The notes under the pieces: generated by a model
Seen by the model: the letters and a program-made list of their open reading frames with translations, nothing else
What the model was told of the DNA's origin: nothing
Database searches by the model: none
Assembly: GCF_000381905.1 (NCBI RefSeq)
Contig: NZ_KB907263.1
Location: forward strand, 1 to 64,000
DNA: 64,000 nucleotides
Direction: 5' to 3'
Source: Paenibacillus fonticola DSM 21315
Lineage (GTDB): Bacteria > Bacillota > Bacilli > Paenibacillales > Paenibacillaceae
Part shown: in pieces, positions 9,772-19,131 of the stretch
How the letters are laid out: every line of letters begins with the position of its first letter
Numbering within the stretch: position 1 is the stretch's first letter
Program-made: the position numbers and the translations under genes

Positions 9772-11202
9772 ATGAAATGGTTTGAGATGGGGATGGCTCT
9801 GATCGTACTGGTCACTATTTTCGGATACATATCAGGCGTATTAGTCAAGGGAAAAAGAATGTTAATTGTGATGGGACCAGGTGTTGTGATCTTTGGATTG
9901 CATGTTCTGCTGGAAGGCTATAGGGTGCAAATGATACTGTTCTATTTTCTTTTTGCGGTAATATACTTATGTTTCATATTGTGGGCCTTATTTAGAAAAA
10001 CGATTGAAATGCATGGAAGACCGAAGATATGGAAACGAATTACCGCGGGAAGCCTGGGAACGGTAGTGCTGGCAGGTGCGTTTTTGATTCCTCTTTATGT
10101 GCTGCCGTTAGTTGTTCTGCCGAATCCAACTGGCCCTTACGGAGTAGGGGTGACTAACTATCAGTGGGTCGATGACCGGCGTTTGGAGACGTTGACGAGT
10201 ACAGAAAACGATCAACGGGAGGTTATGGCCCGTGTATGGTATCCGGCCAAAATTAATGGCCGTGCGCAGCCAGCTCCCTACGCACACTCTGTAAAGCAGT
10301 TGAAGTCATTAAGTGAAGGCCAGCCATTGTATGTGAAAGCAATCATAGATTGTATTAAAAATGTGACGACGCATTCCTATCTGCAGCTGCCTGTCTCATC
10401 AGCCAAGGCCGAGTACCCTGTTCTTATTTTGTCTCCGGGCTTTGGAGCATCTAATTTCATGTACACGAGTATGACGGAAAATTTGGCGAGCCACGGATAC
10501 ATTGTAATCGCAATTGAGCATCCATACTATACAGAAATCCCGACGTTGTTTCCGGATGGACGGGTCACCAAAGAAAAAGTAGTCACCAATGAACATTCGT
10601 CAGTTTGGGACAGCATGGAGGAACATATGCAACTGTGGGTGGAGGATGTTAAGTTTGTCCTCGACAGATTGTATGATCTGAATAAAAAAGATCCTCAGCA
10701 TATATTAACCGGAATGATGGATCTCCATCGGCTGGGTATGCTCGGCCATTCATTTGGGGGCGCGGCTGCAGCACAGGTTATGCACCAGGATTCGCGGGTG
10801 CTGGCAGGGGTAAACATGGACGGATTTCCATATGGCGCAAGGATAAATGACGGCTTGTCCTACCCGTTTTTATATATACAAACGACATATAGCGATGATT
10901 TTGCAAAAATGAAGCTTTCAGAGACAGATTGGCCTGATCCTAGTCCATATTCAGGACTCGACGCAAAGGAGGAATACATCAAAGACGCAGCTGAGCTGGT
11001 TCAAAGAAAGGAAGGAATTTTGAAAAATGGCGGGACCGAATGGGTTGTTCCCGGCGCTGATCATATGAGCTTCTCCGACGTAACGCTGTATTCTCCTTTA
11101 TTAGGCAAGCGGGACCTGACTTTACTTGCGAAAGTGAATGAACAATTGGTGCAGTTTTTCGATGAGCATGTTAAAGATAAATATGTTAAGTTAGTGGAAT
11201 AA
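9772..11202 (+). CDS. Membrane-anchored PAF-acetylhydrolase-like alpha/beta hydrolase
   Basis: A 476-residue protein. About four hydrophobic helices fill residues 1-125; the rest is an alpha/beta hydrolase related to platelet-activating-factor acetylhydrolase. The nucleophile elbow is GHSFGG, the Asp follows in NMDGF and the catalytic His in ADHMSFSD; the oxyanion region reads LILSPGFGASNF. Such enzymes cut short-chain phospholipid esters; the true substrate is unknown. It is the first gene of an apparent operon with the response regulator (gap 25 bases) and histidine kinase, suggesting a role in envelope lipid homeostasis or stress. Its ribosome site is embedded in a hairpin. Confidence 0.8.
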   Translation: MKWFEMGMALIVLVTIFGYISGVLVKGKRMLIVMGPGVVIFGLHVLLEGYRVQMILFYFLFAVIYLCFILWALFRKTIEMHGRPKIWKRITAGSLGTVVLAGAFLIPLYVLPLVVLPNPTGPYGVGVTNYQWVDDRRLETLTSTENDQREVMARVWYPAKINGRAQPAPYAHSVKQLKSLSEGQPLYVKAIIDCIKNVTTHSYLQLPVSSAKAEYPVLILSPGFGASNFMYTSMTENLASHGYIVIAIEHPYYTEIPTLFPDGRVTKEKVVTNEHSSVWDSMEEHMQLWVEDVKFVLDRLYDLNKKDPQHILTGMMDLHRLGMLGHSFGGAAAAQVMHQDSRVLAGVNMDGFPYGARINDGLSYPFLYIQTTYSDDFAKMKLSETDWPDPSPYSGLDAKEEYIKDAAELVQRKEGILKNGGTEWVVPGADHMSFSDVTLYSPLLGKRDLTLLAKVNEQLVQFFDEHVKDKYVKLVE

Positions 11203-11227
11203 GCTTGAAATGGCAGAGGAGAAGCGG

Positions 11228-11902
11228 ATGATAAAAATATTGGTAGCGGACGACGATCCTCTCATTCGCGAACTGGTCAGACTTGCATTGCGGCCAGATG
11301 ATTACGACATTCTGGAAGCGGACAATGGGAAAGAAGCCATCGCCGCCATTCGCGAAGAGAGACTCGAGCTTGTCATCGTGGACATTATGATGCCAGGCAA
11401 GGATGGGCTTGAAGTATGCCGCGAAATCAAACGGTACTATGATATCCCAGTGCTCATGCTGACTGCAAAGGGAGCGAATATCGACAAAATATCGGGATTT
11501 CAGGCGGGAACGGATGATTACGTGGTCAAGCCTTTTGATCCAAAGGAACTGAGTTACAGGGTAAAGGCGCTTTTGCGGAGATATCGGTTTGACCGGGGAT
11601 ATTCTGTTCAAGTCGGTGAGTTATATATGAATACCGAGAGACATGTATCCGTAGACGGGAAAGAAGTATCTTTACCCCCTAAAGAGTTTGAAGTCTTGTA
11701 TCGGCTGGCCTCCCAGCCAAATCGTACTTTAACCCGAGAGCAAATCATTGAGCGTGTGTGGGGCAATGACTTTGAGGGGGATGAACGGACGGTAGACGTA
11801 CACGTGAAACGGCTTAGGGAGAGGTTCGCTGCGCTGACAGACAGCTTTGAAATCGTGACCGTCCGGGGTCTCGGATACAGGTTAGAGGTGAAGCATGTTT
11901 AG
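11228..11902 (+). CDS. OmpR/PhoB-family response regulator
   Basis: A 224-residue two-domain regulator. The receiver domain (1-115) has acidic residues ADDD at 7-10, phosphoacceptor Asp52 in VIVDIMMPG and the conserved Lys in VVKPFDP. The C-terminal winged helix (about 125-222) ends in VRGLGYRLE. I place the start at ATG 11228 because an AGAGGAG site lies seven bases before it; the in-frame ATG 11210 lacks one. Its last eight bases overlap the kinase gene, indicating translational coupling. The upstream hydrolase gene is probably co-transcribed. Confidence 0.9.
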   Translation: MIKILVADDDPLIRELVRLALRPDDYDILEADNGKEAIAAIREERLELVIVDIMMPGKDGLEVCREIKRYYDIPVLMLTAKGANIDKISGFQAGTDDYVVKPFDPKELSYRVKALLRRYRFDRGYSVQVGELYMNTERHVSVDGKEVSLPPKEFEVLYRLASQPNRTLTREQIIERVWGNDFEGDERTVDVHVKRLRERFAALTDSFEIVTVRGLGYRLEVKHV

Positions 11903-13202
11903 AACTCTCTATATTCGAATTGTCTTCTATTATCTTGCTGCAGTACTCATCGGAGTTATAATCGCTTGGGCTGCAGCAATCTTTATTTTTCAAGATTCCT
12001 CCGAACACTATACAGAAAAGGAACTTACAAGAAAAGGCCAGCAGCTTATTCAATTGTACAGTCAAACCAAACCGGAGGATAAGCAGGCATTTCTGGAAAG
12101 TGCTGCTCAGCTGTCAGCGGTTAGATTGAAAGTCACTGCTCCAGACTCTAAAGAGATTCAATTGTTTAATTGGCCTGACGAAGATAATTTCTGTGATTGT
12201 GACATTTCGGTCCAAATACAATGGGAGCTGGACGAGGGTATTTACCAGATTGAGCTTGCACAAGCGGCATCCAGCGAATCCTCGGGATTAGCGGAAATCG
12301 GACTAATACTAGTTATCGTCCTGCTGGTGGGCGGGATTGTTATTTTATTTTTTGCGAGGCGCTTGGTTACCCCGATCCAGATCGTAACCGCGGCGGCTAA
12401 GCAGCTGGCAACCGGTGATTTTAAGGTGAGTTTGCCCGAAAATCAGCGCGACGAAATGGGGACATTGTCCAAAGCTATAAATCATATGGCTGCAGAATTG
12501 GGTCAATTGGACCGCGAGCGGCAGGAGTTCGTTGCTAACGTCTCTCATGAGTTCCAGTCACCGCTTACGTTAATTAAAGGCTTTTCGGCGATGCTTCTCG
12601 AGGGATCGCTTATAGAATCAGAGCGCTTGAGATCCCTTCGGATTATTATGCAGGAGAGCGAGCGCCTATCGCGGCTGAGCGACAATTTACTCCGCTTGGC
12701 TTCGCTTGAATCAGAGAGCTATGTGATAGCGCCGGTCAATTTCGATTTAGCAGAACAAATCCGGCGCACGATTCTCACTTTTGAGCCGCTTTGGTCGGAA
12801 AAGCAGCTGGAAGTGGAGATGAAAGGAGTTCGAACGATAGTTTATGCGGATGAAGAACTTCTAAATCAAGTATGGATCAATTTGATGTCGAATGCTATTA
12901 AGTTCACACCCTCCGGCGGGAAAATTGTTGTCAATCTGCAGTCGGACTTGGACGATAAGGAAACGGTAATCTCTTTTTATGATAATGGCCTTCCTATCAC
13001 CGTTGAGGATGAAGAGAGGATATTCAGCCGTTTTTTCAAAGCGGATCGGGCAAGAGATCGAACTATGGAAGGCAGTGGCCTAGGCTTATCCATCGTACAG
13101 AAAATTATAGATATTCATCAAGGCAGCATTCATATTAGTTCAGAGGAGGGAGATGGAAAGGCATTTGTCGTAAAAATTCCTATCATGAGCGCAGCCGTTT
13201 AA
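11895..13202 (+). CDS. Sensor histidine kinase
   Basis: A 435-residue membrane kinase: helix 1 (about 10-32), extracytoplasmic sensor of about 100 residues containing an unusual CDCD motif, helix 2 (about 133-155), HAMP (155-207), dimerisation domain with His218 in NVSHEFQSPL, and an ATPase domain with N-box NLMSNAIKF, DNG and GSGLGLSIV. Gln replaces the common Arg/Leu after the H-box Phe. It should phosphorylate the preceding regulator. A terminator follows, closing the operon. Confidence 0.9.
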   Translation: MFRTLYIRIVFYYLAAVLIGVIIAWAAAIFIFQDSSEHYTEKELTRKGQQLIQLYSQTKPEDKQAFLESAAQLSAVRLKVTAPDSKEIQLFNWPDEDNFCDCDISVQIQWELDEGIYQIELAQAASSESSGLAEIGLILVIVLLVGGIVILFFARRLVTPIQIVTAAAKQLATGDFKVSLPENQRDEMGTLSKAINHMAAELGQLDRERQEFVANVSHEFQSPLTLIKGFSAMLLEGSLIESERLRSLRIIMQESERLSRLSDNLLRLASLESESYVIAPVNFDLAEQIRRTILTFEPLWSEKQLEVEMKGVRTIVYADEELLNQVWINLMSNAIKFTPSGGKIVVNLQSDLDDKETVISFYDNGLPITVEDEERIFSRFFKADRARDRTMEGSGLGLSIVQKIIDIHQGSIHISSEEGDGKAFVVKIPIMSAAV

Positions 13203-13221
13203 TGATTTCCAGTCAAGTTGG

Positions 13222-13250
13222 TAGATCTGCTGATCAGCAGGTCTATTTTT
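13222..13250 (+). terminator. Terminator after the two-component operon
   Basis: AGATCTGCTGATCAGCAGGTCT forms a hairpin (one G-U pair) followed by ATTTTTG. It is close to palindromic, so the loop is small. Confidence 0.75.
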
Positions 13251-13502
13251 GTTACATCCTTCTTTTTATAAAAAAATTTCGCTCATCACGATGGATTGGA
13301 TTGAAATGCTGTCTGCACTATACAATGAGCCATAGACAGTTTAGAAATTGCTGATCAGTTTCAAATTGTAGATCGCGGCTGTTGCATTATTGTCAGTTGA
13401 ATCATTAAATTGCATACCGAAAGTGAGGGATAGATTCGATATAATGTAAATTTGATAACTAAAAGAATAACTAAAAGAAAAGGGACTTGGGGGCATGGAT
13501 TT

Positions 13503-15776
13503 ATGTGGCGAAGCCGATTTAAATTCAGGAAAAGCATAACGTTGAAATGGATTATTTCTTATGCAGTCATTTTGCTGATTCCACTTATTGTAAGCGCTAT
13601 AGTATATATGCAAACGACTCAAATCGTCGAATATGAAATCCAGCGTGCCAACAGCGCGATGCTGAAGCAAGTCAAATATATCGTGGATAGCGAGCTTAAG
13701 CAGGCCGAGAAGCTGGCAGCGCAGCTCTCCATTCATACCGATGTGCTGAAGTTTTTGGAGCTGGATAATGAAACAGAGGCTGCCCAATCTTATACCATTT
13801 ATAAAACCGGTCAAGAATTAAACAAATATAAATCGGCTAACGATTTTATCAGCGGCATTTACATTTATTCAAGCAAACTGGACAAGATGCTGACCAGCGA
13901 AACATATGCGGAAAGCGAATTGTTCTATTCGATGATGCATAAGTCCAACACCTATACTTATGAGCAGTGGCTGCAGGATCTGCACAATCAGCAGCTAAAA
14001 AAATATCAATGGATGCCGATTGTGGAGTCCGGAAAATCCGCAAACACTGCGGTGTTTATGGAGTCTCTTTCCAGGAAAGCCGCAGGCGTCCGGCACGGAA
14101 CACTCATATTACCCTTGAATAGAAACAAGATTCAGCATTTACTGGAAAACGTCGACTGGGTAAATAAAGGCGAGGTATACATTGTTGACGACAACGACCG
14201 GATATTGTTTCAAAATCGGGATGGCAAGGGCATTGCAGGCTCCAGTCTTCAATTGATAAACGATAAAGAGAATATGGTAACCTATGTGGAATCGGACACT
14301 ACAAAATGGCGGTATGTAAGCGTGTTTCCGACAGATGTGTTTTGGGAAAAAGCCAGGGAAATTCATAAACTAAATTTACTCGGCTTGCTTATTTGCTGTT
14401 TGATTGGCGGGGGTGTAATTACATACTTTGCCCGCAAAAACTATGATCCGATTCAACAATTGGTAAATATATTCCCCAATGTGAAAATGGAGCGGAAAGG
14501 AGAAACGGATGAATATACGTTTATCCGTGAGAGTGTGCTGGCCACATTGCAGGAACGGGATGATATGAACAACAGCCAGATGCAGCAGCTTCGGGTGCTG
14601 CAAAGTTACTATTTATCGAAGCTGCTGAAGGGACAGACAGAACAGGCAATGTCCGTGAAGGAGGCGGCCAAAATCCATCGGATGGAATGGTTGTCGGAGC
14701 ATTTCGCTGTCCTGCTTTTTTATATGAATCCGAACCAGGAGACGGAACTTCCGTTGAACCTCTCTCATTTTATTGTTTCCAACATTGTAAAGGATTTGAT
14801 AGGCCGGCAGCATAACGTTCTGTTTACAGAAATGGATGGATTATTAGCAGCGATAGTTAATATTCATCCAGAACGTCTGGAGGCTTGGCAGGAGGATATG
14901 GAGGCAGCGGTTTCCAAAGCGCATGAATTCATCGAGCAGCGGTATCGGCTTTCCTTTGCCGTATCCGGCAGCGATATGTACTCTTCATTAGAGGGAATTC
15001 ACCCCGCTTTTTTACAGGCGCTTGAGGCTCAGGAATATCGGCTTATTCTCGAGGAGAACACCTTTGTCTGGTACGGGGATATTAAGCCTGACGATACTGT
15101 TTATGCTTATTCTATTAATGAAGAGTTAATCTTGATCAATTTAATAAAGAGCGGTGATTTTCAGAAGGCGTCTGAAATGGTCGATAGTATGATTACGCAT
15201 ATATTCAGCCACCAGGCTTCTATTGAGATGGTCAAATGCTTGTTGATCGATTTGGCGAGCACGATGATAAAAGTAGTTCCCCAGGAAACTCATAAAACAA
15301 CGCTCTGGGAAGAGCGCCGCCCGGTAAAGCGCCTCTTGGCCTGTTCTTCGCGCGCTGAATTCAGGCAAGAGCTGCTAGAAATACTGTCGACCGTCTGTGA
15401 GCTGGTTAATGCCAAGCTGCTGATGGCTTCCTCATCCAGAGTAGCAGAGCAGGTCGCTGAATTTGTCGAAACGCACTATGCTGATGTTAATCTCAGCGTA
15501 TCCATGATCGGGACGCACTTTGGCTTCACTCCACAGTACGTATCCAAGCTGTTCAAAGAGTATGCTGGAGGAGGACTGCATGATTATATCAGCCAGACGC
15601 GGATCAAAGAAGCAAAGCGCCTGCTGGAACAAGGCGCATCGATAGATGAGACCGCGCTTCATGCCGGTTTTTTAAGCAGCAGTGCTTTTATTCGTGTGTT
15701 TAAGAAATATGAAGGCATAACGCCAGGCCGGTATAAATCGATCCATTCGCCATTAAGAAATAACGATAGGGCTTAA
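13503..15776 (+). CDS. AraC-family membrane sensor-regulator
   Basis: About 757 residues: membrane helix near 12-35, extracytoplasmic Cache-like sensor (about 40-285), second helix near 290-310, a cytoplasmic linker, and a C-terminal pair of AraC helix-turn-helix motifs (VSMIGTHFGFTPQYVSKLF and ETALHAGFLSSSAFIRVF). This architecture is common in Paenibacillus next to sugar ABC transporters, where it activates transport and hydrolase genes. I prefer ATG 13503, eight bases after a GGGGG stretch, over TTG 13452. The solute-binding lipoprotein downstream is the obvious candidate target. The terminator overlaps the stop codon. Confidence 0.88.
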   Translation: MWRSRFKFRKSITLKWIISYAVILLIPLIVSAIVYMQTTQIVEYEIQRANSAMLKQVKYIVDSELKQAEKLAAQLSIHTDVLKFLELDNETEAAQSYTIYKTGQELNKYKSANDFISGIYIYSSKLDKMLTSETYAESELFYSMMHKSNTYTYEQWLQDLHNQQLKKYQWMPIVESGKSANTAVFMESLSRKAAGVRHGTLILPLNRNKIQHLLENVDWVNKGEVYIVDDNDRILFQNRDGKGIAGSSLQLINDKENMVTYVESDTTKWRYVSVFPTDVFWEKAREIHKLNLLGLLICCLIGGGVITYFARKNYDPIQQLVNIFPNVKMERKGETDEYTFIRESVLATLQERDDMNNSQMQQLRVLQSYYLSKLLKGQTEQAMSVKEAAKIHRMEWLSEHFAVLLFYMNPNQETELPLNLSHFIVSNIVKDLIGRQHNVLFTEMDGLLAAIVNIHPERLEAWQEDMEAAVSKAHEFIEQRYRLSFAVSGSDMYSSLEGIHPAFLQALEAQEYRLILEENTFVWYGDIKPDDTVYAYSINEELILINLIKSGDFQKASEMVDSMITHIFSHQASIEMVKCLLIDLASTMIKVVPQETHKTTLWEERRPVKRLLACSSRAEFRQELLEILSTVCELVNAKLLMASSSRVAEQVAEFVETHYADVNLSVSMIGTHFGFTPQYVSKLFKEYAGGGLHDYISQTRIKEAKRLLEQGASIDETALHAGFLSSSAFIRVFKKYEGITPGRYKSIHSPLRNNDRA

Positions 15777-15798
15777 ATGGTCTATCGTCCTTTTTTAC
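15763..15798 (+). terminator. Terminator overlapping the end of the AraC-type gene
   Basis: ACGATAG and CTATCGT arms around a loop of about 13 bases, then CCTTTTTT. It begins before the TAA at 15774-15776. Confidence 0.75.
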
Positions 15799-15856
15799 AT
15801 GATCAGCGTGTTTCAATTGTGTTGATGATATATTGAATGGAGGTCAGATGGGGACG

Positions 15857-17452
15857 ATGAAATTTATAAAGAGCAAGTTTACGAGGATAATCATGGTTTT
15901 GCTTTCGGCAGCTTTGCTTGCTGCGGGCTGTGATGGCGCGAATAGCGTTTTAAACAATAGCGAAACGGCCCCTGAGCCGGTCTCCAATGAGAAGACAGCG
16001 GAATTTACCTATCCTATGCCCGGAAATATTGAGCTGACGTTCATGAACGAGTCGTTAACGGGGATTCCGGAAATAGCGCCGATCGATGAGGAGTACGAGA
16101 AGAGAACGGGTATTTCAATTAAGCATCTAGGCGGCACACCGATGACCGACCAGAAGTTCAGCCTATTGCTTGCTACTGGCGAATTACCGGATATTTTCCT
16201 CAATACATGGCTGCAGTATCCAGGAGGGCCGGAAAAGGCGGTAGAGCAGGGCTACATTTTAAAACTCAATGATTATATCGATAAATACGCGCCTAATTTA
16301 AAACGAACGCTGGAAGAGAACCCGGATATCGATAAGATGATCAAAACGGACAACGGCACTTATTACGCGTTCCCATTCATCCGATCAGAGGCAGGACGTG
16401 TCTATGGCGGCCCAATTATTCGCAAGGATTGGCTGGACGAGCTGGGCCTGGAAATTCCGGAAACGATCGATGAATGGTATACCGTTCTGAAAGCGTTTAA
16501 GGAGAAAAAGAACGCGGCCGCCCCCGTCACTTTCCGAACGCTGTTTCTAGGGGAGCGGACAGGAGGTTTCGCCGGTGCATTCGGCGTAATGGGAAATTAT
16601 TACGTCAACGATGGCAAGGTGGTCTATGGATACTTGGAGCCGGAGTATAAAGAGTATCTTAAAACGATGAACCAGTGGTATAAGGAAGGGTTAATCGACA
16701 AGGATTTTGCTGCCATCGATGCAGTAACTGTTGATAAGAAAATGAGCTCCTCCGTCAGTGGGGCAACGTTCGGGTGGCAGTTCTATATTGAGAAATACAA
16801 TGCGGCTGCCCAGGAAACAGATCCAAACGCCAGTTATGTGGCAGCGCCTTATCCGACGCGGGTGAAGGGAACCAAGCCTGAATTTGGCCAGCTTGACAAT
16901 GCTTATGCAGGAACAAGTTCGGCCGCGATTTCCGCTAAATCCGAACATATCGAAGCCGCCATGCGCTGGCTTGATTACGCCTATTCCGAGGAAGGCAGCA
17001 TGCTGAACAGTTTCGGTATCGAGGGCGTTACGTACGAGATTCAAAATGGCACACCAGTATATACGGACCTGGTTGTCAACAATCCTGAAGGCCTTAGCAG
17101 CGATCAGGTGATGATGCAGTATTCTCATGGAACGAACTTCCCGATGATACAGCGAGACAATAACTTGCCGGCAAAGTATTCGCAAACGGCGGAAGCTTTG
17201 GACATTTGGAGAAATACGAATCATGAGCAGCATCTTCTGCCTGCGATTACGCCAACTGCAGAGGAAGCGGATGAAATGGCCAGCATTATGAATGACATTA
17301 ATGCATTGGTCAAAGAAGCGGAATTAAAAATTATTCTTGGGAACGAACCTGTAGAGGCCTATGATAAGTACGTCGAGCAAATGAAAGATTTGGGTATTGA
17401 ACGCGCATTGGAAATCCAACAAGCTGCGTATGAAAGATATTTGAATCGATAA
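15857..17452 (+). CDS. Extracellular solute-binding lipoprotein (LplA-like)
   Basis: About 531 residues with a lipoprotein signal: basic start, hydrophobic stretch and lipobox LAAGC with Cys25. The mature part is a family-1-type solute-binding protein of the kind that serves oligosaccharide importers (LplA/YtcQ group); TrpLeuAspTyr-rich stretches such as AMRWLDYAYSEEGS are typical. Start choice lies between ATG 15848 and ATG 15857; a GGAGG site is at 15839-15843. The permease genes that normally follow are absent on either side, so it is an orphan here. It may use permeases encoded elsewhere or act as a ligand sensor for the AraC-type regulator upstream. Confidence 0.85.
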   Translation: MKFIKSKFTRIIMVLLSAALLAAGCDGANSVLNNSETAPEPVSNEKTAEFTYPMPGNIELTFMNESLTGIPEIAPIDEEYEKRTGISIKHLGGTPMTDQKFSLLLATGELPDIFLNTWLQYPGGPEKAVEQGYILKLNDYIDKYAPNLKRTLEENPDIDKMIKTDNGTYYAFPFIRSEAGRVYGGPIIRKDWLDELGLEIPETIDEWYTVLKAFKEKKNAAAPVTFRTLFLGERTGGFAGAFGVMGNYYVNDGKVVYGYLEPEYKEYLKTMNQWYKEGLIDKDFAAIDAVTVDKKMSSSVSGATFGWQFYIEKYNAAAQETDPNASYVAAPYPTRVKGTKPEFGQLDNAYAGTSSAAISAKSEHIEAAMRWLDYAYSEEGSMLNSFGIEGVTYEIQNGTPVYTDLVVNNPEGLSSDQVMMQYSHGTNFPMIQRDNNLPAKYSQTAEALDIWRNTNHEQHLLPAITPTAEEADEMASIMNDINALVKEAELKIILGNEPVEAYDKYVEQMKDLGIERALEIQQAAYERYLNR

Positions 17453-17583
17453 GGGAGAGAAGTCATAGAACAAGGGATGACGACATATCTTTAAAATGAA
17501 TTTTGTCGTTCGGGAGAACTGTGGACCCATTAGCTTGATCGTTGTTTTAAGGTACAAAAAAGTTGGGGAGGGAGTCGTGCAGG

Positions 17584-19131
17584 ATGTTCTGTCAAGAAGA
17601 GGGCGCGCTCGCAGTCGGATCTGGCCCAATCCTGCTCTCACTGGTTGAATCCTGGTACGAGGCAGGCTTATCCAAGCTGACGGTACGTATAACGAACGGG
17701 CAGGCAACAGACGTCGTAGAGCTGAGGAAGTTCTTGGAGCAGTACTCTCACTGCAGCGACTCAGCGGCTCCGCTAAATGTGCTTAACGTCACAGAATACG
17801 AGGATTCGGACTGGAGGCTGCTCGTTAGACCTTTTTCATTTATTTTGTATGTTTCGCAGAATGGCGAAATCGAGGAGCTTCGCAAGCTTCAACGTGCTTG
17901 TATTGCCGAAAGGAAACAGATGCTCCCGGCTATTGTCATCAGAGGCAGGGGGATAATTGGCCCGCTGCTTCTTGCTGACGGAGAAGGCCGATGGGAATCG
18001 GCATGGCGGCGCATCCACGCGTCCGTCTTCCCGGACAACCGGGATCCTCTGTTTTTAGACACTGCGGCCGCAGGCCTTTTGTCGAACTTAGTAGTGCATG
18101 AATGGCAGCAAGCTGTGAAAGGTGAAAAGGAGCCGGATTGCAAAAATCATTGTTTTATTCTGGATCCGGTCACGCTGACTGGCGGCTGGCATTCGATACT
18201 CCCTCACCCTCTCGTGTCCGGCTTTGATAGGGCATCCCGTGTGGACGATCAGGAGTTTAGCTTGGAATTGACAGATGGACGGGAAAAGGAGCACGAGAAG
18301 GAATGGTTTTCAGCATTCCGCCGATTGACTTCAACCGTAACAGGGATTTTTCATGCATGGGGGGAGGCGAGCCTCATTCAGCTTCCGCTGGCCCAGTGTC
18401 TTGTTCAACCTGTTGACCCATATCCGGAGGGACCTGCGCAGCTGCTGCCAGCTATCGTATGCAGTGGACTGACCCATGAAGAGGCGCGGCGGGAGTCTGG
18501 ATTAAGGGGGATTGAAGCGTATGCAGCCCGTTTGATATCGACGCAGTTTTCCGGACTGCCTTCGAAACTGCAGGATAGCATCGAAGCCGGGGCAGGGTGC
18601 ACAGGTATCGAAGCGGCGTGGCGTGGGCTTAGAGCTTGTTTGGCTAAACAATTCAACAAACGAACGGAGTTTCAGAAACCCGTTGTTTCGCTTGCTCCAA
18701 GCGCACAAATTGAAGATTCCCGCTGCCGGTATTATTTGAAGGCTTTAAGCAACAAAGATGACAAGCCTCTAATTGCACCCGGTGAGCCTTTGCTTGGTTT
18801 TCCGGTCGTATGGGTTTATTCAAATTCCTCCTGGTATGGCAGCGCAGATTTTAGTTTTACGCATGCGCTTCGTCAATCCCTGCAGAAGGCGTTGAATCAG
18901 TCTGAAGGCGCTGCCGTTTCCGATGTAGTTTGGAGCGATCACGACATGCTGGAGATGATGATACCCGCTAGTGATTCGATAGGTGACAGATCCTTGCTGC
19001 TGTCGGCCCTGAATACATTAAAGCAGCATCATAAACGACTTGAAGTATTTGATATGAAGAGTGAATCATTCCTCGGCAAAGGTCCGTTTCTTGTGTATGG
19101 AGTCATGATTGGAGAGGAGGAAGCCTCTTGA
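17584..19131 (+). CDS. ThiF-like putative thiazole-containing bacteriocin maturation protein
   Basis: About 515 residues. The opening (GSGPILLSLVESWYEAGL, then ILYVSQNGEIEELRKLQRAC and WESAWRRIH) resembles the ThiF-like bacteriocin maturation family found beside YcaO genes in Bacillus heterocycloanthracin-type loci. ATP-binding residues of true E1 enzymes are not obvious, so it may act as a scaffold. Start ATG 17584 follows a GGGGAGGG site by about 11 bases; TTG 17563 would put that site inside the gene. The stop overlaps the next ATG... region by four bases (the YcaO gene begins TTG 19128), showing translational coupling. The family name is recognised from motif resemblance, not a search. 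Confidence 0.75.
   Translation: MFCQEEGALAVGSGPILLSLVESWYEAGLSKLTVRITNGQATDVVELRKFLEQYSHCSDSAAPLNVLNVTEYEDSDWRLLVRPFSFILYVSQNGEIEELRKLQRACIAERKQMLPAIVIRGRGIIGPLLLADGEGRWESAWRRIHASVFPDNRDPLFLDTAAAGLLSNLVVHEWQQAVKGEKEPDCKNHCFILDPVTLTGGWHSILPHPLVSGFDRASRVDDQEFSLELTDGREKEHEKEWFSAFRRLTSTVTGIFHAWGEASLIQLPLAQCLVQPVDPYPEGPAQLLPAIVCSGLTHEEARRESGLRGIEAYAARLISTQFSGLPSKLQDSIEAGAGCTGIEAAWRGLRACLAKQFNKRTEFQKPVVSLAPSAQIEDSRCRYYLKALSNKDDKPLIAPGEPLLGFPVVWVYSNSSWYGSADFSFTHALRQSLQKALNQSEGAAVSDVVWSDHDMLEMMIPASDSIGDRSLLLSALNTLKQHHKRLEVFDMKSESFLGKGPFLVYGVMIGEEEAS

Noticed and set aside
16691..17233. 180-codon minus-strand frame inside the solute-binding protein gene
   Set aside because: Antisense to a well-supported lipoprotein gene; no ribosome site.
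17479..17508. ACGACA/TGTCGT pairing as a terminator of the binding-protein gene
   Set aside because: Short stem, long loop and no T-run.
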